A stretch of DNA of 64,000 nucleotides from Blepharisma stoltei (taxonomy: Eukaryota; Ciliophora; Heterotrichea; Heterotrichida; Blepharismidae): assembly GCA_914767885.1 (NCBI GenBank), contig CAJZBQ010000032.1, forward strand, positions 248,001-312,000. Reading direction: 5' to 3'. Under the pieces are notes generated by a model that was not told the DNA's origin, did not search any database, and was given only the letters and a program-made list of their open reading frames with translations. Position 1 is the stretch's first letter. Each line of letters starts with the position of its first letter. The translations under genes were made by a program, and so were the position numbers. Positions 43,601 through 53,430 of the stretch are shown in pieces.

Positions 43601-44154
43601 GGTATGCTGTCTTTTCTCTCTAACTCCTTCTTTTTAATTGGAGTGTCTTGGATTTTCTTTTCTTTTTTTACAGTTGGCTTGATATTCATAAAGCTTTCAA
43701 CTTTTTTAGCGACTGGAACGCTACTCCCTCCAATGACAACAGTTTTTTCAACATGTGTGTTTTTCAATACATTTTTTACGAAATCTTTATTTTTTCTGAT
43801 ATTTCCTCTCTGTTTTCACAGTTTTTCGCCTATGTCTTCATCCTCTCTGCTTTCGCTTTTATATTCATCATTCGATTCTATTGTAGCTTGAGTGCTTATC
43901 TCTTCTTTTTCAATTTCTTTATACAGGTCTGAGTTAAATTCTTTAACACAAAACATAGTAATTTGATTTATGCTTACTCTTTCATCAATTTCTATTTCTA
44001 TCAGCTCTAGAATTCTTTGAGCTTTTCTTGTCCATTTTTCAGAGGCTGAAAAAGATGATGATTGAAGGGCTTTAGAAATAGCGTCATGATGGGCATGGAG
44101 ATCGGTTTCATTAAAATCATAAATTTCTTCAAATGCTGGGAGTTCAATTTCCAT
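37664..44154 (-). CDS. Tubulin-tyrosine-ligase-like (TTLL) glutamylase/glycylase-type enzyme
   Basis: Start MEIELPAFEEIYDF at 44154; the stop is the TAA at 37664-37666, because the TGA after FLLM reads as Trp and the frame continues WYFLKKPLK. Removing the MITE at 38336 and the fold-back element at 40779 (one 9-bp target copy kept) gives exactly 1097 codons. The first 600 residues are low-complexity, rich in Glu, Lys and Ser. The TTL domain follows: MWTWSKPRIELPKLLVWQKV, NHFPETKNFSRKDLL, WIMKPIGKSRGRGISVI (ATP-binding Lys and Gly loop), VIQRYIMNPLLLDGYKFDLR, LYKEGFARVST, NKFIHLTNSSIQK and CWLIEINSSPSLA (metal-binding Glu and Asn). TTLL enzymes add Glu or Gly to tubulin tails in cilia. The exact subfamily cannot be told. 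Confidence 0.88.
38336..38729. mobile_element. Full-length CTCCGTGAG-family MITE/IES in the TTL domain
   Basis: 394 bp, TTA at each end, 16-C and 13-G homopolymer tracts, inverted CTCCGTGAGCGAACAAAA ends. Excision restores NKFIHL/TNSSIQ, a conserved TTLL motif (HLTN). Nearly identical to 44370-44759. Confidence 0.92.
40779..43575. mobile_element. 2.8-kb fold-back element/IES in the TTLL gene
   Basis: Flanked by the 9-bp direct repeat CTTTTTTAC (40770-40778, 43576-43584). Arms of roughly 770 bp (40779 to about 41560, about 42780 to 43575) are near-perfect inverted copies beginning GGGTGAGGTTAATT. Each arm carries about ten AAAAAGTAC motifs. The arm ends nearest the centre match the C-rich-ended IES family, and the centre holds a retroposon (42185-42747). 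Removing one target copy plus the element joins KFQNNVKK to PTKTAENK in frame. No transposase frame was recognised. Confidence 0.85.
42185..42747 (+). mobile_element. GC-rich retroposon in the loop of the fold-back element
   Basis: Perfect 15-bp target duplication TGATATTTTTTTCTA (42170-42184, 42748-42762), start GATAGTTAAAATATGG, 3' tail (TTAAG) tandem repeat. Similar to the copy at 33879 over CTAGCCCAAGTCCAA and TTTGGAAAGGG. Confidence 0.85.
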
Positions 44155-44965
44155 TTCTTATTAAAATTGGAAAATGGAAATTTAGATTAAGAAGAAGCTA
44201 TCTATATGCTAAAATTTAAAATAAATTTATGATATCTAGGCCCAAAGCGTAATAATAAATAAAATAATAATCGCTGAATTTTATGGAAAAGAATGCAGCT
44301 TAAAATACGATTAAAATCCCATAATTTTTAAGTCACTTCCCCAGCTATCAGAAAATTTTTGCCTATTCTTACTCCCCCCCCCCCTCCGTGAGCGAACAAA
44401 AACCATTAGAAAAATCGCCATTTTTTGACCAAAAACCCACCCTCCGTGAGTGAACAAAAATTTTTTTAATAGAAAAAAAATTTTAATGGAAAAAAATTTT
44501 GATATATAAGTGATAATTAGTATAATGAAATCTAGAGCTAATTCTGTTTAATTTTAAACAAATTGCGTTTTAAAACATAAATTTTGCAAATTAAATTAAT
44601 ATTTGCTTCCCAATTTTTGCAAATTAGGATTTTTTTAAATTTCGAAAAAAATATTTTTTTATAAATTTATATATAAATTTTTTTTAAAAAAAAAAATTAA
44701 CCCCCCTCCGTGAGCGAACAAAATTTTTTTGTTCGCTCACGGAGGGGGGGGGGGGGAGTTAGAGATTTTTCAAAAATTTTTAAATATTAAATACATCGAA
44801 AATTGCTTATTATTATGAACGTTTTCAGTTAAAAATTTAACAATACAAATTTTAACCATTTACTCCTCAATAATAAGCTACTCATATTAAATTTAATTAT
44901 TGAAAATCTCAAATATCCCCACGAATAAGCAATAAATAGCTTATTACAGAGTATGAGTTAGTGTA
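44155..44965. other. Intergenic region upstream of TTLL containing a MITE
   Basis: 810 bp between two minus-strand genes. It contains the MITE at 44370-44759; the remaining AT-rich sequence (44155-44369, 44760-44965) shows no recognisable feature. Confidence 0.6.
44370..44759. mobile_element. Full-length CTCCGTGAG-family MITE between genes
   Basis: 390 bp; TTA at both ends; sequence almost identical to 38336-38729 including the inner CCATTAGAAAAATCGCC block. The two copies differ mostly in homopolymer length, suggesting recent transposition. Confidence 0.92.
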
Positions 44966-45526
44966 TTATAATAGATTAAAGTCATAATAAAATTCTCTTG
45001 CATATTTTACATGGTTCAAGTATGATTCTCTTTTGAATTTCCTGGAAGTTGTTATTCGGGGAATGTGTTTTTGGTTAATTGCAGGCACAAACCTTGGCTT
45101 AGCCACAAATCCTGTCTTAGGATTTGAAATTAATTTTCTAGAAGATCCCATTCTGCTTTCAGGTACATAAATTTTTTCAAATTCTTTTATTTTTCGCTGC
45201 CTCATAGGCATATGAGGAGATGAAAGGACATTAACTAAATCTGAAACAAATGAGTCATCTTCATTAAAAAAATCTTGGACACTTTTTATCGGCTCAAGGC
45301 CTAATTTTAAATGTCCTTGATCTTTAAGTGGCATGAACCCAGAAAATTTTTCACTATTTAAGCTTGCCCGGACTTTCAAAGGCTGAAGTACGTAATTTGA
45401 ATATTTAAGCACTGAAAACGATTTAGGAACTGCTTGATTTAATTTATCTGGAGACCCAGGATTAGATTCTGGGAGTAGCAAATTGTCGATTTTCTTTTTA
45501 GAGCTAGAGTCTCTATAAGAGATCAT
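44966..45526 (-). CDS. Unknown basic protein, 186 aa
   Basis: Uninterrupted frame from MISYRDSSSKKKIDNL to TAA. Rich in Lys, Arg and Ser, no membrane helix, no recognised domain. Notable pieces: GSPDKLNQAVPKSFSVLK, SSPHMPMRQRKIKEFEKIY, KPRFVPAINQKHIPRITTS. No TGA codons. Divergent from the gene at 46188. Confidence 0.65.
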   Translation of the reverse strand: MISYRDSSSKKKIDNLLLPESNPGSPDKLNQAVPKSFSVLKYSNYVLQPLKVRASLNSEKFSGFMPLKDQGHLKLGLEPIKSVQDFFNEDDSFVSDLVNVLSSPHMPMRQRKIKEFEKIYVPESRMGSSRKLISNPKTGFVAKPRFVPAINQKHIPRITTSRKFKRESYLNHVKYAREFYYDFNLL

Positions 45527-46187
45527 TATTTTACCATTTTTACTGAATGTTTGTGCAACTGACCGATAATAAAAAATACCTTATTTCTATAATAATCATG
45601 TTTGTGAAACAGTTCTTTCATACGACACCTATTTCATGACGACTATTTTTTGGCCTATTTTTTTTTTGGCTTATTTTTTTACCTAATATTATTTTACCAT
45701 TTCTTTTTGCGTTATTTTTTAAGGCCTATTGTTTTTGTCTATACTTTTTTGACAATTTTTTAATGCTAAAAATTTCTTAATGTAACTTCTGCTAAAAACA
45801 ATGGCTAAAATTGATTGAAAACCACCTCATACAGTCAATATGGAGTCTTTTCAAAGCAAATGGACCAAAGAGAGTTTAAATTAATAAATGAATGAAAAAG
45901 AAGGGACAAAGAAATATAGCATTGTGTGAAGATATATTGTGAAACATCTTATTAAATAAATATTATGCGAAAAGAAAATAATTTTTTTCTGAAAATTAAG
46001 TATCATTTTAGATTTTAGAAATTATTAATGATTTATTGAGATTAAAGCTAATACCAATAGCTTATTTAATAAATTTAAATTAAAAAATAATAATATCATA
46101 GTGATAGATTAAATTTTCTAAATATGTCATTGTTAAAGGAATTTGCCATTTAGAATTTTAATAAGTAGTAACTTCCTTCTTTAAAAT
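45527..46187. other. Intergenic region with a degenerate AAAATAGGCC-family remnant
   Basis: At 45617-45790 ACGACACCTATTTCATGACG is followed by T-runs separated by GGCCTA or GGCTTA, as in the elements at 1624 and 22548. The second half is missing, so it is a remnant. The rest is AT-rich with nothing recognised. Confidence 0.6.
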
Positions 46188-47429
46188 ATGGACTTTTTAC
46201 AAATTCCAGCCTCATTTCATACTCCAGAAGATAAGAAGCCTAGTCCAAAAATTATAAAAGTCCGCAGGAGGCTTTTAACCCCTCAAAATCAAGAAGCAAC
46301 AGTAAGTCAAAAAACCTTTAATGTTGCTCATAAAGTAAGCAAACCTCAACCATCTGAAACTCCCCTTCCTGGGTCAATCGAAGAAGATTTTTTATTAGAA
46401 TCTTCAGACAAGCCAATTCACTTTTTACGCATAAAAAATCCTAAAACAGGAAAATTTGAAATAAATCCCCATATATTCACCCCAGAATCTGAAAAAAAAA
46501 TCCTCCGCAATTTTTAAAAAAACTTATAAAAAAATATATTTTAATAATAAAATGCATTCAAAAAATGTTTTAATCCTCCCATAACCCCGAGCAATAAAGA
46601 AATTTTATCTAAAGCTAAAAAATGTGTAACAGTTATCAGTGCTGCTGAAGTGCTTCAAAAACCTGTGAAGACTTTAAGCTTCCAAAATTTATCAAGAAAA
46701 CCAACAGTAATTGTAAATCCAGAGGTAAAATATAAGGAAAAAATTCAGCAGATTAAAGAAGGCATGAAAAAAGAAGCAGAAGCAGAAGAAAGATTGCTGA
46801 AATCATTAAAAACAGGCCAGAGAATAACTGAGACAATGCAAAAACATTCTTTAGAAAATTACTACTCAACAAGCCACTCTTGGCACAAAATTTCTAATTT
46901 TCTATCACACAAGCTGAAAAAGGAGCCCCAAGATTTAAGGCTGAACTCAGCCCCTAATTTTAGACAGAAAAAAGAAGCATGTGAGCTGCTAGATAAAATA
47001 GTTCCATTGAAAGATAAATATGGAGTTTTAGCTTGAAATTTAACACTTAGACAGTGGCCAAAGTCAGACGTTCCTGGCGAAGTGTGAATTCCTATAGGAG
47101 GGCAATTAAGTGGGCTATACACCACGATTAGACACAGAAGTAACACAAGTCAAGAGTTTATTAGAACTGTAGGATCACATTGCAGTTCGAGAGGGAGCTT
47201 AAGAAATTCTCAATATTTTAAGCAAAAGCTCGAAGAAAACCAAAGTAAAGACCAAATTTTGCTTGACAAGGAATTGGACGATATGATGGTTCTAGGTGAA
47301 TCAAAATTCCCTATTGAAAAATCAGCTGCAGAAATGATAGGGGTTAGATTTTTAGCAACTGATATAGGGAACAATGTGATGCCTGAACAAACAATTGAAC
47401 TGAATTATGAAGTAAAAGTCAAATATTAG
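46188..47429 (+). CDS. Unknown protein, about 380-400 aa
   Basis: ATG at 46188 (MDFLQIPASFHTPEDKKPSP); TAG at 47427. Two in-frame TAAs near 46515 and 46527 are bypassed by a short AT-rich IES whose ends are ambiguous. Downstream the frame runs through NPPITPSNKEILSKAKKC, a charged helical region (KYKEKIQQIKEGMKKEAEAE), then WNLTLRQWPKSDVPGEVW and PIGGQLSGLYTTIR. Three Trp are encoded by TGA. No known domain recognised; possibly a cytoskeletal protein by its charge pattern only. Confidence 0.65.
46472..46570. other. Putative short IES (99 bp or less) in the 46188 gene
   Basis: Stops at 46515 and 46527 must be removed. A TA pair at 46472/46571 gives a 99-bp excision in frame; shorter in-frame pairs (for example 46515/46536) also exist. 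Upstream coding quality up to 46514 argues for a shorter one. Ends not settled. Confidence 0.4.
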
Positions 47430-47504
47430 CTATATTATATGTGATTTATATAAAAATCTATATTTTACCTAAATTATTGATCGATGATTAAATTTTCAGC
47501 TGCA

Positions 47505-47735
47505 TATAGCCCGGGCTTCCTTTTATATACCGAAGTTTCCCAACGTTGGAAAGAGAGAGTTGGCTCTATCAACATTCGTTGGTAAACCCCATTCCCCAGA
47601 TAGCAAATCCCAAGAATACAGTGGATTTTTGAACTGGGGAGTTAGTTTTATCAACAAATGTTCGTAAAATGAACTCCCCTTCCGATGTTGGGAGATATTA
47701 ATATAGCCCTAGCTAAAAGAAGGCTCCAGCAATAG
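47505..47735. mobile_element. GGGGAGTTGG-family cruciform element
   Basis: Shares inner modules with 2939-3178: AGTTGGCTCTATCAACATTC, CTGGGGAGTTAGTTTTATCA, CAACAAATGTTCGTAAAATG. Ends TATAGCCCGGGCTTCC and inverted GGAGCCTTCTTTTAGCTAGG. TAs lie at both sides. Confidence 0.7.
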
Positions 47736-47865
47736 TAAAAATTGGATTAAAATAGACTCATAAAAAATTGGACAATAGATATGAATATATGATAATTAGT
47801 TCTAAATCAATAATGCTAACGACTTGCCTCTTTCTAAAATGTTTTAACAATAGAAAATGGTTTGC

Positions 47866-48328
47866 TTGATCCCCACTCCGTTCTCAAGCAAACTCGTTGA
47901 AAAAATCCCCATTATTTTAGGTAAAAAATCACTTCTGAAAGGAACAAATTTACTATTATTAAATATTTTTATGAAGAGATATTTTTATATAAAAGAGATA
48001 ATTATTATATCATGAATTGGATTTTCGATGTAGAAATTTAATGAAGAAACGAAATTATTGAAATTTTAAACGAAAACTCATGAAAACCCTGAAAAATTTA
48101 AAATAAATAACAGTTTAGAAATTAAGTTGCTCATAGCTTAAATGATAATTAGTATAATGAAATCTCTTCTAATTCATTTTAAAAATAAATTTTATAAATT
48201 AAACTAATTTTTGCTTCCAATTTTTATCAATTTATGATTTTTTTGAAATAAACAATTTTCTAAAAATGAATTAACCCCCATCTGTTAGCGAATAAAAAGT
48301 TTTTATTTGCTCATTGAAGGGGAAGCTA
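47866..48328. mobile_element. Degenerate CTCCGTGAG-family MITE
   Basis: TTGATCCCCACTCCGTTCTC at the left and an inverted TAGCTTCCCCTTCAATGAGC at the right; the AATTTTATATTAAA-type core is recognisable. The left flanking TTA has mutated to TTG. Confidence 0.6.
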
Positions 48329-48958
48329 GATAAATAGCTATATTAGCTTCATAATGGCTATTTGGATTACAATGATGATACATCAAAATTCTTGACACAC
48401 AGGAGACCTTGGTAATTTAAGTCTCGACTTAAATTTTTTATTTTAAAATTTTTCGCGTAATTCCCATAAGAATACCCAAATTATAAATTTATAAAATTTG
48501 CTCTTTTTCAAATATGTTTAGAATGAATGCTTATCAGTAAAAGCTGCAATTTGTTCCATTTGTAAATTTTTGCATCATAATAATCCTAAGAATATGGCTG
48601 GCTGGTTGTAAATATGAAAATTTTTGACAAAAAATATCATCTAACAAATCCCAAAAAATCTTCCTCAAGCCTCTAGAACTTCTAATTGCCTCTAAAATAA
48701 TTCATCTCTCATTCCTATAATCAATAAAAAATTAAGAGGCAATCTACTAAAAATAATTCCTAAAATTTAACAGTCACTTTTTGTAATCTTATTCTTTAAG
48801 CAATAGTTTCAATTCTAGACTTTTTTATATATTAATTTAAGGCTTCTGATTTCTGTTGAGATAAATTAATTAAATATGAAATATTGACTTTAAAAAACAA
48901 CCCACTGTACAAATATTTGTTAAGCTTCAGGGCTGTCTTGCTGTACACTTTCAACAAC

Positions 48959-49940
48959 TTAATTTGAGCTGCTTGAGTAGAGAGAGTGGATTATAGAGCA
49001 ATCATTAGAAAGGAGACTAGGCATGGAGTAGCTATGAAGCGACTTACTTCTCTTCCGTGAACAGTTATAAATTTTATATCGCAAATTTATTTTTCCTCAA
49101 AATTAACAAAATTCATCAAAAATTTATTTAATTGCTTTTTAATGTAACTTTTTGAAATTATACGGAATAGCTAGAGATTTGATATAATAATTATTACTTA
49201 TATGCCAAAGTAATTAAAAATGTTTGTTTTCTCATGGAGGTGGGTATTTACCCAAAAATAATGATTTTATCCAATAGTTTTATTCGCTCCGGAAGAGTAG
49301 GAGAGTTAGGAAAAAATGGTTCCAAGCCAAGCTCTTCAATCATGTAATGGCTGATGTATTTTTTCATTAGCAATCATTTTTCTAGGCACTGAAAGTCGTG
49401 ATTTCCTCTGCAGCAATTAAATTCAAACTTATCACAAAGAATTCTAGGATTTAAGTCAACAAATAAAAGCTCAACATAGTAATAGTAAGATTCTCTCACT
49501 CCATAAGGAGTGAAGTATTCCTTGCAGAATCCTGAATTAAAACTGTTCGCAGTTGCCTTAAATTTTTCTTTTCTCTTAGATTTTCCATCTGTTTTCGGGC
49601 CATTTTCTGTCTTGCTGATTTGAAAAAGGACTTCTTCGTGCTTGTGGAAAACCTTTGTTAGCTTCATCCAAATTTTCATTGCTGTAGGGTTTTTAGGGTC
49701 AAAGGAATTTATTGTTCTTGTTGGGATCTTTTGGTTTTTAATCTGACGCAAAATACGCTTATGGCCACGTATAATTCTACACCTCAAATATTCCTTTTTA
49801 GGTGGAGTTGTTGAAGCTCGCTTTGCATTATAAAAACAATTTTTGATTTTAGCTTCTAGCTTGCTTTTCCGTCCTGAATAAGGACCATATGATTGAAGCT
49901 GGCTTACCAAAATATTGTCCATTGATTGCATAAATTTCAT
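48959..49940 (-). CDS. Unknown Cys-containing protein, family member 1 (239 aa)
   Basis: Start MKFMQSMDNILVSQLQSYGP at 49940; TAA at 48959 after excision of the IES at 49045-49306, exactly 240 codons. It is a clear paralog of the gene at 51929: KEYLRCRIIRGHKR, KIPTRTINSFD, KNPTAMKIW, ENGPKTDGKSKRKEK, YGVRESYYYYVELLF, NPRILCDKFEFNCCRGNH, CLEKWLLMKKYIS. The C terminus is shorter (YSMPSLLSNDCSIIHSL) than in the paralog. The conserved Cys and His residues could bind a metal, but no known fold was recognised. Confidence 0.75.
49045..49306. mobile_element. CTCCGTGAG-family IES near the 3' end of family member 1
   Basis: Ends TTACTTCTCTTCCGTGAACA and, inverted, TTAACTCTCCTACTCTTCCG. TA-to-TA removal gives EPFFPKSLHSYSMPSLLS, matching EPFLPDSLEYYSMPSLFS of the paralog, which lacks the insert. 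Confidence 0.88.
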
Positions 49941-51928
49941 TATTTAAATTTTTATTAATTTGGCTAGACTTAAGCTAATAATTAAGAAATTTATTATAAA
50001 TATTATCAGAAGAAACTAGAAAATTTTGGTGGTTAAAAAATAGATGAATAGTTGAAATAAATTATGAAATGCTTTGGCCATATTGCTGTGGACAAAATAG
50101 AAGCGAATAGGGTGAAACAGAAGATGGATATAAAAAATGGAAAATCACTATCAAAATTCGATTCAATCAATCTTTTTATTGCTCAAAAATAGGATTTTCG
50201 AGGAGTCTTCTAATAAAAAACGAAAATATCATAATTCTATAAATCATAATTGTGGCGACAAAAGAGTAATTTTATAAGGGACACGTAATTCTGATAAATT
50301 AATTAATTTATTAATTCCTGAGTATTTCTATATGATTTATATAATTCATGATTTTTAATAGCTATTTTAAATGAATTATAAGTTAATTCTCATTCCTCAA
50401 ATTTTGAATTAGTTAAGATTTCATGTGCAATATAATGAAAATATACATAAAAATAATTGTCTTTTCTTTAAATTTTAAGAATGATTAAGTAATTAATACT
50501 AAAATAACATTAATAAATACGCGAAGTTTGTAATAAAAACAATTTTATTGCTTTAGAGTTAATTTATAAAGACAGATTGATATTTACCACTCATTTAAAG
50601 AAATTCTGGAGAATAAGTATTAAAGATTTAATTTAATTAGTTTAAAATATTTGAAATTAGCCCAACCATCAATAAAATATCTTCCAGCTTAATAAAATAT
50701 TAAAAATTTAAAAACCCTAGAATAGTTTATCACTATAGGAGAGATTCCAAATCATTTTTGTCCTAAATATATATAAATATTCCATGCTCTTTAATTGTTT
50801 TATGCATAATTTTAATAGATCTTTATTGAATAGATGAATTTTTATTCTCTTTTAAAAATATTAAATTGGTTTTGTCGATATACCATTTTGATTAGGATTT
50901 TAATTTTTAAACATTAAAATTATTTAAATAGTCAAAACCAAAAAAATTGTTTCATTCAATTTCTGAGAGATCCATGGTTGCATTTTCTCTTAGGCTTTAA
51001 TTAAAAATATTTAATTAAAGCATTTATAAATTTAGATCTCTATTCTGGATGTAAATTCTCCTTCAAAACATATTTTCAGTAATAATTAATTAGCTATCTC
51101 TATCTATTAAGATTTACTTTTCTAAAGATTTAAAACTAAATCCTGCCTATTCATTAGTAAAACAGCAGAAGTTTTAAGTCCAATATTAAGATTTTGAATA
51201 TCATTAACGTTAAGTTAAATTATTAAGAGCCTTACTGCAGAGCTTGCTGCTTCTGAAAGAGCCCCTTCAAATTCGTGCGCATTTCAAATAATGAAAAAAC
51301 CTACCCCTGTATTAGACTTTAACTTATAAGCTCAGCATTACCATCTCACCTGCGCAGAAAAAACTGCCAGATACCTTAACTTTTGATTCACTAAAAGAAG
51401 CCAGTATGATGAGTCGATTTACAATACCATTTTAATGATAGATCTGGAATATCAATTAAGAGATTATTTCATATTATTATTTTAATAATAAAATACACAT
51501 TTAAAGTTCAAATTGAATTTAAATTGCTTTGTAAATAATCTAAAATAATTTTTATAAATTATCCAAGGCTAAAAATAATTATTTTTTATCATTCTATATT
51601 TTGTATTTTATATTTAAATTTTTTCATTTCTAAGACGTTGAGACCCAAAATATTTCATAAATTATAAAATTTCCACATTGACAAACTCCTTAAAAAATAA
51701 AAATTATTTTTACCTTAAACATTATTTTATGATTTTTGAATTCATTCCATTTTTTGAAGACCTTAGAAATTTAAAGATGGGCTAATTTTAAATTATTCCT
51801 TACTTGTTGATTATAAAATTATCGTTAACATATTAAACAAAATTCGATCTAGATGCATCATTTCATGATAAATTTTAAGTTTTCTAAATAAATGATGAGC
51901 ATCTAATGATTTCTTAATTAATCTAATA
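49941..51928. other. 2-kb AT-rich region between two divergent paralogs
   Basis: No ORF, RNA gene or member of the repeat families was recognised. A slightly GC-richer stretch lies at about 51230-51420. The two start codons face outward, so the region should contain both promoters. Confidence 0.45.
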
Positions 51929-52741
51929 ATGAAGTTTATACAACCAATGGATCAAGTATTGGTCAGTCAACTCCAGACTTATGCTTCTAACGCAGGTCGT
52001 AAAAGCAAACTAGAGGCCAGGATCAGAAGTTGCTTTTTTAACACCAAGCGATCAACCCCTATGCCTCCTAAGAAAGAATATCTAAGGTGCAGAATCATCC
52101 GTGGCCATAAGAGAGCATTAAGGCAAGTCAAAAACAAGAAGATCCCAACTAGAACGATAAATTCCTTTGACTCTAAGAACCCTACCGCAATGAAAATTTG
52201 AAAAGCGCTTACAGAGTCTTTCCATAAATATGAAGAAGAACTTACCCCAATTAGTCAAACAGAAAATGGGCCTAAAACAGATGGGAAGTCTAAAAGGAAA
52301 GAAAAGCCCGATGAAATTGCCAAAAGTTTTAATTCCGAGTTTTGCAAAGATTACTTCGCTCCTTATGGAGTTAGAGAAACATATTATTATTACATTGAAC
52401 TGCTGTTTGCCGATTTAAATCCAAGGATTCTCTGCAACAAATTTGAGTTTAATTGTTGCAGAGGAAATCATAGCAAACAGTGCCTTGAAAAATGATTGCT
52501 GATGAAAAAGTACATCAGCCAGTATATGATTAAAGATCTTCAATTAGAACCATTTCTTCCAGATTCGCTAGAATACTACTCCATGCCAAGCCTTTTTTCA
52601 TACAGTCATTCTTGTACTCAAACTCGTCGTTCTAGCCGTAAAAATTATGGACCCTATTTAAACTCAAAAATAGACTATTATATTTCAAAGTCAGAACTTG
52701 GGGAGTGCTATATGAACAAGGTAGAAAATTTAATTATTTAA
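51929..52741 (+). CDS. Unknown Cys-containing protein, family member 2 (270 aa)
   Basis: Uninterrupted frame from MKFIQPMDQVLVSQLQTYAS to TAA at 52739, with Trp as TGA at 52199 and 52493. Paralog of 48959-49940 on the opposite strand. The C-terminal extension (RRSSRKNYGPYLNSKIDYYI) is absent from member 1. No IES. Function unknown. Confidence 0.8.
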
Positions 52742-53430
52742 CGAAATGAAGGTGATAGCTAAGGAAAAAGGCATATAAATGTTTTTTTAGGCTTCTAATC
52801 AATATAATTATTAGTTAAAAATTTTTGCTGGCTTGCTGCTTTTCTAATTATATAAATGTTTAAAATATATCGAAAAAAATTTGCCTGAGCCTTTCTCCAG
52901 AGTTTATACTAAAGGCTTGATGATAAAAGTTCAAACTTGTTCATTAGACTTGCCATGCTGACCATATTATTTTGGCCAATAGAAAATGGGACTTGAAAAT
53001 TGTTTTTTTTACTAGAGTCCTAAACTTTTTTTATTCTTCTAAAAAATTTTTCAATGATAGATTTGGCTATGTTTAGTAAGAATTCTTTAGCCTAATTCCC
53101 AAAAACTTATCGCTTTTTATAGGCTTTTGAAATTTTTTATCACAAAGATTATTAAATTTCAAATTCATTTTATGCTGAATCAAAAGCCCAGTAATAATTT
53201 TTATAATTCAATAATTTAGCTTAATCATCATTATCTGGAGCCATAAAAGTTAAAATTATGTTCAGCTCAAAGAAAAAAGATTTTCTTTGGAAATAAAGTA
53301 TATTTATTCTTTTTGAAATAGGAGTAATAAATTTATTTAAAATCAATCACTGTAATATAATGACTTTAAGCTTCATCAAATTTTAAAATAATTAATTATT
53401 TATTTATAAAGTTAAATAAATTTTTCAACA
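52742..53430. other. Intergenic region before gene F
   Basis: About 690 bp of AT-rich sequence between two plus-strand genes. Nothing recognised. Confidence 0.45.

Larger units (their letters stand above)
47430..48958. other. Convergent intergenic region with two decayed elements
   Basis: 1.5 kb between two gene 3' ends. It contains a GGGGAGTTGG-family element (47505-47735) and a degenerate CTCCGTGAG-family copy (47866-48328). The remaining 48330-48958 is AT-rich with no feature seen. Confidence 0.55.

Noticed and set aside
44966-45526. Relationship of the 186-aa protein to known ciliary proteins
   Set aside because: Only a general basic composition supports it; no motif could be named.
46515-46535. 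A 21-bp IES or a 15-nt intron explaining the stops in the 46188 gene
   Set aside because: No GT-AG 15-nt match exists, and 21 bp would be unusually short; left as an unresolved short IES.
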